A stretch of DNA of 64,000 nucleotides from contig JAGYXB010000559.1 of the NCBI GenBank assembly GCA_022495005.1, forward strand, positions 620,001 to 684,000, written 5' to 3'. The first letter of the stretch is position 1. Every line of letters starts with the position of its first letter. Made by a program: the position numbers and the translations under genes. The notes under the pieces were generated by a model. That model saw nothing but the letters and a program-made list of their open reading frames with translations, had not been told where the DNA came from and searched no databases. This DNA is from Rhyacophila brunnea. Taxonomy: Eukaryota > Arthropoda > Insecta > Trichoptera > Rhyacophilidae. Shown piece by piece: positions 24,121-34,190 of this stretch.

Positions 24121-25927
24121 AGTATTTTTTTTAATAACAATGTCTCATAAATTATCGCTTTGGATAATAATTATGTACTTAAGTATATAAATACAGAACA
24201 ATATTTATTATTCAAAGATATTATTAATTCACCAATAAATTAATATATACAATATGTTTTGAAATCTGTGATGTTTATTTACATAATTAATTTAATAACA
24301 TAAACACAAAGTTAACTCAACTAGTTGTAATAATTCTATTGCCTACAAATAAATATAAATTAAAACTAGAAAACATAATATATGTTTAAATATTAAGGTT
24401 CTCGTGAAATATAAATATACAAATGTTTAATTTTATTGATTACTTGGGTATTTATTATAATACTTGAATCTCTATTGAGCACGCACCTAGCAAAGATTTT
24501 CGATATGCACCTAAATGAAAAATGGACGAAAATAAAATAAATCGATGTTTAGCTTTCCAAAGTTACTTTTTCGCAAATAAACATACCGGTAGTAAAGGTG
24601 GAATCGTAGCCCGCATATCGGTTCCAATAATGTCCTAAAAACTTTTACTTGGAATTTGTTTTCTATTTATTTGAGAAAAAAACTTTTAGAATTAAAGATT
24701 AACGGTAAAAGGCTAGCGAGGAAAGTTTCTAGTCTAGAGAACTGAATGCAAATCTGCAGTTTTCACTGATTAAAATATAATTTCAGATATAATTTATCAT
24801 AATTTAAATTTTAATTGTTTTAGCGACTCGGGTTTCACCTTTTGGGACTATCCACATTCGCTATGGTAAATAAATGTACAACTGACATCAACTAAAGCTA
24901 GTTTCGGGTTATATACCTACTAAATTAATATAATAAAAGATCGTGAAAATACATTATTCGTTAAAAAAAACGTAAGTATATATATTATGTCACAATTAGT
25001 TTTAGAGTTATCGTAACTATATTTTATGGTTACTCGTCTATATAGACAATTGGATAAGAACTCATGATTCTCCCCAAACGAATACTGTATTATTTACTAT
25101 GTCTTGTGTTATTGTTATATACATATATATTTGTAATCTAATGCAAGGTATATATTATATATATAAAAAAAATACAACAGAAAGTAACTAATCGACAAAA
25201 AATGCTTTTTTGGGGTGTCATTTTTCATAGTTTGAGCGGTGAGTATGTTCCTCGATAAACCCGGTTAAATATGACGTCTCTGAGGCTTTAAAAGGGAAAT
25301 AACGCGAATCTGAAAGAAAGTGAGTTTTATAATACGGGCGTCATCCATCAATCTGATGGCAAGGGATGAACGGACAACCCCCTTTCACATCTCCTCCACA
25401 GCCTACTTAAGCTCCCATGAAACATGTAAAGCTTTTAAAGTGTTTCTCTGTTGAATCTTAAAATAAAACTTTCTTTTAAAAACTTTCTAAGTAAAGTTTT
25501 CCTGATGTATGCACTCTAGGCTCATGGAAACTGGTACACTTGCGCGTTGATATTTTTATTGGAAAACTGCAATGCTATCTTCCAAATACAACGCATTGTA
25601 TTTTCGACAGACAAGCAATCCTTTCGTATATAATATTATCTTAATATTATAAACTACCATTTGGAATGCAACTAATAACGTTTGATTAAACTAGCAGTAG
25701 GACCTTAACAGACTTTATTTAATTTAATTCAATAAAACTCTGAATTAACACATACTTTATAGGCTAATAATTATGTCAATAATATGTTAATAATATAAAA
25801 TTAATCTATAGTCTGTGCTATAATTAAATTTATTATAAAAATGATTATTTATCTAAATTATACACTTATACTTGAGAATATAAAAAAGTGACAAATTTTT
25901 GAAATATTCACATTATAATATGATAGG
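24121..25927. other. AT-rich gap with a small island at 25200-25430
   Basis: The island has GTCATCCATCAATCTGATGG (TALE/Pbx-like TGAT words in inverted arrangement) and a pyrimidine-rich CCCCCTTTCACATCTCCTCC. No ORF or recurring repeat was found. Confidence 0.35.
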
Positions 25928-25936
25928 TACATCTTA

Positions 25937-26137
25937 CAAAATCATATCATATTATTATATTAAATTTGACAGGATGTATTTTTCGATAGTCGATAGCTAT
26001 TTCGGTTGATATACAATTGTCGTAGGGATATAACCGAAATAACTACGGCTTCAGAAACAGCCTGTAGAATTGAATATAATTTATATTATCATTTGTAAAA
26101 TGAAATTCTACCAAGTAAATGGTGACTCAAATAATGA
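25937..26137. mobile_element. Compact palindromic element, family P, copy 1 (201 bp)
   Basis: The copy is a foldback around TCGATAGCTATTTCGGTTG and its diverged complement (ACCGAAATAACTACGG), followed by an asymmetric tail AAATGAAATTCTACCAAGTAAAT. It aligns end to end with 27010-27251 and is flanked by the 9-bp direct repeat TACATCTTA (25928-25936 and 26138-26146). The arms have diverged from each other, so this copy looks older than copy 2. There is no ORF. Confidence 0.75.
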
Positions 26138-26146
26138 TACATCTTA

Positions 26147-26996
26147 ATTATTATATCATAGAATTTCGTTCAGTAACGAATTATATCAAAATTAAGAAGT
26201 GTGTCAAAATACCTTTCAACAAAATCAAAAGTACAAAATAAACTTACAGTTCAAGTTAACTAGCACATTTATTATGCGGTTAAGTAAGTAGCTTGGAAAT
26301 TATCCAGACAAGAATTAAAATAAACTTCCAAGGTTAATTTGTAATTTGGTGGTAAACTTTCTAAATACGTGTGGAAAGCCGAAGTTTAATCCTTGAGAGT
26401 TATTTATTTTTGAAAACTAACGGGTAATTCCGTGCGATACGAAAAGTTTTTCGAAACACTTGGATATTCGGCTGTGCGTTGAGATAGAACCGCGTCTTCC
26501 GAGATCGTGTGCGCCACATAGAATAACTTTACATTTAGAATAGGCCCGAAGCCATTTTTCAATGTCCGCATATTTTTTTCGATACCAGACGCGGCCTTTA
26601 TCAATCATACACAAGATAAAAAAGATATTTTTCACACAAGTGTCAAACTTCGCATTAGGAGCCTCAGTCTATTTTTTATTGTGTACAAAACTACATAATA
26701 TCAAAACCACAACGAACCAGCCATACTTCGACCGGTCAAGGTCTTTCATATTTCCCATTCTTCATTTCGTTAGGTACTTTTATAAATATTAAACTCACTT
26801 TTTTTCTTAATGCAATATATCTTGTAGTCATATCGAATAGCGAAGAGATTGAAATAACATTACCAATTTTATATGGCTACCTATATATCGATATAAATTA
26901 AAACGTAAAAAAATCAATGCATAAATTAAATAAATAGAGTTTCGCCCATAACAAAAGCTTCTTGAAATCTTGACAATTATTAGATAAACTAAGTAT
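26147..26996. other. Gap with an island at 26400-26640
   Basis: Two overlapping minus-strand frames (66 and 72 codons, 26404-26635) are open in different phases, which argues for composition and against real coding. No motif can be assigned safely. Confidence 0.35.
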
Positions 26997-27009
26997 CTAT
27001 ATCCTATAC

Positions 27010-27251
27010 AAGAAATGAAAATATAAATAATATTAAATTCTACAGGTTTTTTAAAAAAGGGGTTGTCGATAGCTATTTCGGTTGTAACACCATTATCAAG
27101 ACTAGTCTTAGACTTAGTTTTGATAATGGTGTTACAACCGAAATAGCTATCGACAAAACCTTTTTTAAAAAACCTGTAGAATTTAATATTGTTTATATTT
27201 TCATTTCTTGTAAAATGGAATTCTACCAAGTAAATACTCACTCGATTAATA
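27010..27251. mobile_element. Compact palindromic element, family P, copy 2 (242 bp)
   Basis: Arms 27010-27104 and about 27115-27209 are almost perfect reverse complements (95 nt each) around an 11-bp centre, followed by a 42-bp single tail (AAATGGAATTCTACCAAGTAAAT...). It is flanked by a perfect 13-bp direct repeat CTATATCCTATAC at 26997-27009 and 27252-27264. Near-identical arms suggest recent origin or arm correction. The 137-codon minus-strand frame 26828-27241 simply reads through the palindrome. A tail-only fragment lies near 36850-36895. Confidence 0.88.
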
Positions 27252-27264
27252 CTATATCCTATAC

Positions 27265-28519
27265 CTATATATTGAAATATCTAATATTCAATTGCCCCGA
27301 ATCCTTGGTTTTAAATATTAAATCTACAACAAACCTCCGACATAAACAACTACATATCGATATATATTCAATTGAATAATAAGTATTTTATAAAAGATGT
27401 TAATTAAGCTTATAAACTCACCATATAAATGTACATTCCTCACTTACGTTGTATTTGAAGGAATGATTCTTTCAACACTTACCTGAAACAGAAAGAAAAT
27501 ATAGCATTAGTTTTCATTTCATTAACACACGATAAATAGTAAACTTTATATTTTGATTGATTAAAGTTTTACGCTATTCTGTAAGAGTATTCTTTGCGAC
27601 TGATTTCGTCTACCTACAACATCTTCGGGTACTATGTAAAAGATGAATGCAGGGTCAGAAAAAATACTCAATAGTATTAACATTATATTTATACATATAT
27701 CTCAAAATAACTAATTTTGCATATCTCGTAAATTGTGCAAAAGATTAGAGATTACATAATAATTTAGTATTAATTGAGAGAAAAAAGATTTTCAAAATTA
27801 TCGATATAAAAGGATTTTTCTCTTTTCTTGCAGCTTATCATAAACAGCTTGTAATTAAAATTCAATTAACACTTTTCGGTATGAAAATTTCAAAAGAACC
27901 AACGTCAAAAATCGGCCAGAAGGAGAGTACAATAATATTTTATTAGATTAGAGGGGCAGGCGGCTGCCTCGCCCAGCGATTGTTTCTTTGCCAAAACGAG
28001 AACGTATGTACCTGCGGAGAATAAATATTTTCCTCTTTTCTCTGAGAAAATTTAGCAAGCTTATCACATAAAATATACACACCTAATTTAAGAAAAGAAG
28101 CCTCGCCCGCGCACCCAAGTATCTGGAATGACGCCAGACCAGTTGTGCCAACAATAAAACCCTTTACCAAGGAAATAAGTTATTTTGGGGATGATTATGT
28201 AGACAAGGTTCTACACAAGAATTCCAAAAACATATATTGTCTGTAACTTATGTTATAAATACAACAATTTGTGTACAATAAAATCCACACATATGAAGAT
28301 ATAACAACGGGCTATATACATTGTACGAGAGTCTTTAGATTATACCGTATATCAAACAGCAATCAAGTAAGGACGAGTGAAGAAAATACATTCAGGTGGC
28401 TAGTAAAAAAAGAAGAGCTGAACGCGTTTGTACAACATGAAAATACAATGTATATAGAAAAGGTCAATAGCCATATGGATTTGTTGCACCGGGATGAAGA
28501 AAAACACATTTTTTTGTAT
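27265..28519. other. Gap with an island at 27940-28170 and an unassigned 83-codon frame
   Basis: The plus-strand frame 28271-28522 is hydrophilic (KKEELNAFVQHEN region) and ends exactly at the edge of the inverted repeat at 28520. I do not recognise it; it has no good start context and no paralogue here. The 27940-28170 island is GC-richer with GCCTCGCCCGCGCACCC. Confidence 0.35.
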
Positions 28520-28602
28520 TGAATCCACTTTTTTTTTAATTAATAAATATTTGTACGAGTTTAGTCCGCCTCAGAGGGATATTTAAAAAAAAAGTGGATT
28601 CA
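28520..28602. repeat. Perfect 20-bp inverted repeat enclosing 43 bp
   Basis: TGAATCCACTTTTTTTTTAA at 28520-28539 is exactly reverse-complemented at 28583-28602. The centre contains GTCCGCCTCAGAGGG. It may be a minimal foldback element or a stem-loop; no second copy is visible. Confidence 0.7.
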
Positions 28603-30368
28603 GTATGTACAAAAATTTATGTTTTAATTAAAATTATTAATAAAATGCATTTCCACCGTGAATTGATAGTTAACAAAACTAATGAAAAGAAAAGTACGTT
28701 ATTCTTATATATTTTTAATAAATAAAATGTAACGATCTGTACCAGATACATATCATTTTATGTACAAAAATATATGGCTGGAGTAGACGCTGGTGTTTTC
28801 ATAGTCATATATGGTATGTTTTCATATGTGTGCCCGCATCAAATTTCGAATTTTAGATAAACAGTTCTCCGAGGATATGGAGACATAAAGAAAGCTTATC
28901 CAGAATTTATTCCGCAGTACCTATTTCAGATTTTTTTACGATCTTTATTTATGAAAGTGACGATGAAAAAAAGAAGATACAAAATTATAATACACCAATA
29001 TGTTGTAAAGTTTATACAATAACAATGGAGTTACTTTCTGAAATAGAACCTACTGTAGGACTTTCGCGTGGTACAGTTTAAAGCTCTTAATGAAGTTAAT
29101 GCTAAGCTCGCCTGCCACCCAAAAAGCTTTCTTTATCAAGAGTTTTAAGGCATGATTTGTGTTTCTCGTTCAAATTAATTTTCGTATTTTATGTTCTCTC
29201 CTCTCTTTGACGGAGAGCGAGGTAAGGATAGGGTTATGGTATGGGAATTAATTTATATGCGATACTTTCTTCGAGATTTTTAACGCACTTTGCTGGATAA
29301 TGGAGTTAGTAAATAAGAAAAATTCGGTGCTTCATTAACTCCCCGAAGGGAGAATTTGATTATTTTGGCTCGATTTACGTTCTTGCCTGTATTAAATATT
29401 ACAAAAAATGTATCCCCGAGGAAAACAACTATAAAATTTATTAGTAGATATTAAAAATAAAAATAATGTTTACAATATTGGTGCGTTAAGGAGTTTGATA
29501 ACAATAGACAAAATATAAATCACATCTATTACAATATAACAGTCAAGATTTTGAATTTGATGAATTAATGTAATATATAATTATTTTTTTACTTGCACGA
29601 GATTTGTTAATTATTGTATTATATACGAATAAGGTGTAAAATTGTATTTTATCTGTATTGATTGAATGTTGAAGAAACCCTTAAATATATTCATATTTAA
29701 ATCATTTTTGTTACACTTTTTTTAATAAAATTGTATTATATTACAAAAATACACGAAATGATCATTCTATTTTTTATATATTTTGTTTTATACAAACGTT
29801 TTCTCGAGACAATGAAGACCGACATTTGATTATAGTGATCATAACGAATAAATGATATTACACAATATATAATTAGTAAAAGTGAAGGCCGATATTCTCC
29901 ATTTAAAAATGATTGTTAATCTTTCACTCATTCGGATCCTTGTACTGAATCAGCCACATAATCAATAAACGATATAATTTTTTGCCAACTGTGAATCAAC
30001 TCGAAATCCATGGCTTCAGAAAGACGCGTAATACTAATAAATACCTACACCACCGAGGATGCTATATTTTTTATATCAACACATAAATATATAACGATAC
30101 ATAACGTACAATGAATTTCCATGCATTTTTCTTTATAACCTGTAATAATTTTACACAATTCCGGGTGTATACCGTGATTTCACTAATGAGAAACGCTGTT
30201 AAAAGCTAAGGTGGATGCTTCCCAGGAAGTTTTTCTTAAGTCAATGTCTCTGAATGGTATATATGGGATTCCAAGTTTGACTAACCATTGTTATTTTGAT
30301 TGGCTCTTGGTGAAGAAATCTTATCTGTCAACGTATTTTCTCTTTGTGGGAACCAAGTTGCAGTAGCT
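28603..30368. other. AT-rich gap with an island at 29060-29400
   Basis: The island includes GACGGAGAGCGAGG, TTCATTAACTCCCCGAAGGGAG and TTATTTTGGCTCGATTTACG; no ORF. The remaining DNA is very AT-rich and unremarkable. Confidence 0.35.
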
Positions 30369-30675
30369 GTGGGTCTATTCTATGCTTATCGACCGCTAAA
30401 GTGATAAAGTGAAAAATATTATCAAACTTAGGGTAGGTTTGTATCAAAATATTAGCACTTATTGTAACAATTACACGAAGCCGGTTTTATTGTTGCAATA
30501 AGTGCTATATTTTAACAGCACCTATCTTGCTGCTGTTAAAATATCGCACTTATTGCAACAATAAAAACCAGCTTCGTGTAATTGTTACAATAAGTGCTAA
30601 TATTTTGATACAAACCTACCCTAAGTTTGATACTATTTATCAATTTAGTGTTCGATAAGTATAGAATAGACCCAC
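30369..30675. mobile_element. Giant palindrome MITE, family L, divergent member
   Basis: Arms of about 152 and 145 nt (30369-30520, 30531-30675) are near-perfect reverse complements around a 10-bp centre. The ends GTGGGTCTATTCTATGCTTATCGAC and the CACTTATTGTAACAATTA block are shared with 59032-59288 and 62815-63102, although the inner arms differ. The element has no ORF. A transcript would fold into a long dsRNA hairpin. No target duplication is evident. Confidence 0.85.
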
Positions 30676-32491
30676 TGATCGGCCCAACAGAAGATTGAGC
30701 AGATTTCAGTAACTATTCTCTTTTAAGCAATATGTAAAAAAAACTTTAATACAGCATGAATGGATTTACTACGGTTTGGTTTACTTCAATCGAAATGTCG
30801 TAAGGGATCGTAGTAGCATGCCTTTGAACTGCATAATGAAATTTGAAAATGTTAGTTCTGCGCGGGTTTTACATGCCTCAATTTTTCAGAGGGATTTTAT
30901 TTCCTCCACTCTCTCGCCCTGTCGATACTCGAATAAATAAAAATATATAAACAGATATACGCGGGATACGGTTTACGCATTTTTCTTTTATTCCTTCCTC
31001 TCACAGTGAGTTTTTATGGCAGCCAAAGGAATATAATGTAATATAAGCGGGAAGCTGCGCTAAAGTATGACGCGAATCGAGAAATTTGTGAAAATTGGTG
31101 TAAATGTCAAATGTATTTTTAAAACTATTTTAATAACACAGTACAATCTAAAAATGATCAATACCTACCGAAGAGATGAAGATTAAATATAATATATTAT
31201 TAGTATACATCTATCGTTGAGTAAATTGTGAAATAATACACGATAGTAAATTGTGTTTAACTAATTTCAACATTTGGTAATTGAGTCGTATTATAATTGA
31301 ACGTAGTTATGCAGAATGTAGCCAGTCCACAATAATATCGAGCTGAGATAGTGGCACTTTAGTAACAACATGATTATTAAAAATATATGTGAAATGTCAA
31401 ATTGTAAATAGTATTTTATTTCAAGAATATTTTTTTTGCGGCTTGGCTATTTTCAGTAGAATGTAGAGAAAACCTTCTCGCATCTGATCTATATCATATC
31501 TCATTTTTTTTATTTTTTGTGGACTGGCTACTTTCTGCATAACTATGTCCAATTAATAAACCATTACTGGTAACTAACTATCTTGTATTATTATTTTCCA
31601 ACGATTATCAGTCGTATTAGGTAAGTATATGTACACAATTATTGACATTAGATTTTATTAAATAATAACATTTTACACGCAAGGTTTCATGGAGTCTGAT
31701 ACATTATTGAGGATATAATGCTGTTAACTTTAATAGAAAACAATAAGTAGTTTTACGAATAAATATGTATGCGTATGAAAAAACTGCTTTAGCCCGTTTT
31801 GTATTTGCCTGTCACTTGTTATCTTTTAATCCCAGGCCCTACAATTATTAATGGTGATTAATGTTATTAAACAATAGTAGTTCATAACAATATTACTAGG
31901 TGTCTACGTAATTTTTGTAAATTAGGAACCGATAAACATTATTTTTTAATTTATATGATAGGTTTTCAACAAACATTTGTAGTTATATTATTATTAAAAA
32001 GACGTCAATAGAATGATTATGTATGACATATATACATCTGTGTAGCATCCCGGCTTCATTCCGTTCGTGTCTCGGAACGAGATACGAATACTTGCAACGA
32101 ACACTTCATAAATTAACATTATACTTATATTATTATAATCAATACAAATAAACGAAAGTCAAAAGTATTCACAATATAATGGTAACCCCGACGCGATTGT
32201 CTGAAGTAGGTAAGGTTTACCGAAAGAATTCGAAAATTTTCACTTTTGGTACGTTATGTTGTCGGCACAAGTCACGTTTTTTGTCAGTATTTTGTATATA
32301 AATTTGATTACGTGTATAAAAACATAATTTGAAAAAAATACTGCTAAACTCTTTTTTTTATTTTTCAAGAAGAATTGGTAGCGGTTTGCAAAACTACGAT
32401 GATATTAATATGATTGTATTAGGCAGAGTATCCTGCATGATATTGTTAAATTAGGTAGTATATATAATAATATGTAGGTGATATGTATGAT
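30676..32491. other. AT-rich gap with an island at 30840-31090 and a small hairpin
   Basis: A stem TTCGTGTCTCG-GAA-CGAGATACGAA lies near 32063-32090 (11-bp arms, one mismatch). Apart from this and the island listed next, the DNA is AT-rich. Confidence 0.35.
30840..31090. promoter_or_regulatory. Candidate regulatory island with posterior-Hox-like site
   Basis: GC-richer unique DNA with TTTTTATGGC (31011-31020), a consensus-type Abdominal-B-class site, plus GTTTACGCATTTTTCTTTTATTCC and AGCGGGAAGCTGCGC. Related words TTTTATTGC near 36460, CCCATAAAAAGC near 53047 and CTTATTTATGG near 60058 occur in other islands of this window. Confidence 0.3.
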
Positions 32492-32805
32492 CATGGCCCC
32501 CACAAGGGGGGGGGGGGGCTGACAGGCCTCTGGCCTGGGAGCCCGGGCTCAGGATGGGCCTAGCGAGGTGAGGCGACTAGATAAGTGAGATAAACACACA
32601 TCACAAAAAGTCGCCTGCTGCGCTATTTTTCTTCAACAGTATTATTATTTAAAGTTATGTGGTTATACGTTACAATTTTTAATTGTGAAAACATACACAT
32701 TAATTTTACCGCGTACACCATTTGGAAAACGCTACTGTAGAGCGTCATACTGCCTTTATCCTTAGCGATAGGTAGGGGGGCCCGCTTCACGATGTGGGGC
32801 CCATG
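32492..32805. mobile_element. Non-autonomous hAT-like MITE, CATGGCCCCCACA family, copy 2 (314 bp)
   Basis: Ends CATGGCCCCCACA and TGTGGGGCCCATG are flanked by TGTATGAT (32484-32491) and GGTATGAT (32806-32813), 7 of 8 identical. A 14-base poly-G run lies near the left end. The centre shares GAGATAAACACACATC and GAAAACGCTACTGTAGAGCGTCA with the 58.6-kb copy, and AAAATTAATGTGTA (complement) with the 20.3-kb copy. No ORF. Confidence 0.9.
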
Positions 32806-32813
32806 GGTATGAT

Positions 32814-33899
32814 ATAGATATAATAATATGAAACCATCGTACAGTATATCTATTTAGACTCAATAAACATAAATTAAAATAGCTTTCAATGTGTACGTGA
32901 TTACTTAATGAATTTCAAGAAAAAATATCTCTGTAAAACGCAACTAAATATGGAGCGGATACGAATATAAAATTTCCTTACACCGTTCACCAGTCAAAAA
33001 CAGAACTTTACTTTCGAACAAACGCGTAAATCTTAAAGCGAAAAAGTTGTCGGATTGGTGAGATGCGAAAGTGAAAATTGTATTATTTTACATGCAAATT
33101 GTCGTAAAATCGTAAATTAAACAAATTTATTTCAAGGGAAGTTCATGTTATTAAAAAAACTTGTTTATTAAACGTTTTAGAAAAAATTGATAGACACTTA
33201 CTTATTTACTTACTTATTAAGTCGAAATGAATAATTCAATAAAGTTTATAATATTACAAGTAAGAAATAGGTAAGTAAGCACGATGTATTTAAATTATAA
33301 TACCCACAGTGACCAAGACCAGTACAAGGATTTATTTTTAAAATATATAATAACAATGTATTATTACCTCATAATATATTTTTCAACCTTTTTCAAAGAA
33401 GCTTTGCTTTTCGTGAGTGACTGCAGATGGTGCATGACAGACAAGTTACTATTATTGTAATTTAATTTAAAATTTGAGAAACTTAAGCTTCGCGGATATT
33501 TCAGGGTTAGACGGTCTAAGAAATAGGGTGCAACACAAATATTGTAAAGCTTTAAAGTCAACTCTAGATTATATTCTTACAACAGGAGATCGTTTGCATA
33601 AAGTTTGGCTACCTTGCATTAAATCAGAAAATGAAAACCAGTGGGCTTAGAATCGATTTATAAATTTAGTATAAGCATACAGAAACTCATTATATTTAAT
33701 AAAATATATCATTTTAAAGGTATGGTAGGAGTGTTTAGGAATCTACAAATATATAATAAATAAACAGAAATTCACGCAATGATGACGCAGTGGCGATAAT
33801 CATTTATAATTTCATAAAACTAGGTGCATATCTCTATTTTAATCTTAAAGAACATTAAAACAATGTTTAACAAAACCTTTACCAGGCTTTTATTTACAT
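32814..33899. other. AT-rich gap
   Basis: An imperfect inverted repeat (ACTTACTTATTTACTTAC near 33196 and GTAAGAAATAGGTAAGTAAG near 33261) is the only structure noted. The 65-codon minus frame at 33364-33561 has no motif. Confidence 0.35.
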
Positions 33900-34190
33900 A
33901 TGGATCGTATATTCAGAACCATATGACTTGACGAAGATACTATGTGCCATGGAAAATAACACCACGATTCACGAATGCACAATTATCCTCATATTATGAA
34001 AATATGCGACTGTATTGGGTAGATCATGTCTTAAAATGAAAAGCATCCAACCATTCAAAAGGCTTCTCTTCAATTTTACAAAAGACGTAAGGAAAATCGG
34101 GTGACAAAGACTAGTGTGGTAACGCTTTATAGAAATAGACCAAGGCAGTGAGGGAAGCTAGTGAAAGATAGAGGAGAGAATACTTCCATT
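33900..34190 (+). pseudogene. Decayed LINE ORF2 C-terminal fragment (copy 2)
   Basis: The plus frame around 34010-34130 reads LGRSCLKMKSIQPFKRLLFN, then FTKDVRKIG, a stop and QRLVW. This fits LGHVLKM-x-KR-LF...KRKIGRQ-L-W, the C-terminal end of many LINE ORF2 proteins. It aligns over about 200 bases with 480-690, confirming a repeated element. Stops and missing upstream domains show it is dead. Confidence 0.6.

Noticed and set aside
26404..26635. Two overlapping minus ORFs, one with a slight integrase-zinc-finger feel
   Set aside because: Open in two phases at once and the key His/Cys spacing cannot be shown.
26828..27241. 137-codon minus-strand ORF, the longest in the window
   Set aside because: It reads through both arms of the near-perfect palindrome at 27010-27209; its length is a by-product of that repeat.
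28271..28522. 83-codon plus-strand ORF as a gene
   Set aside because: Hydrophilic and unrecognised; no start context, splice structure or paralogue to support it.
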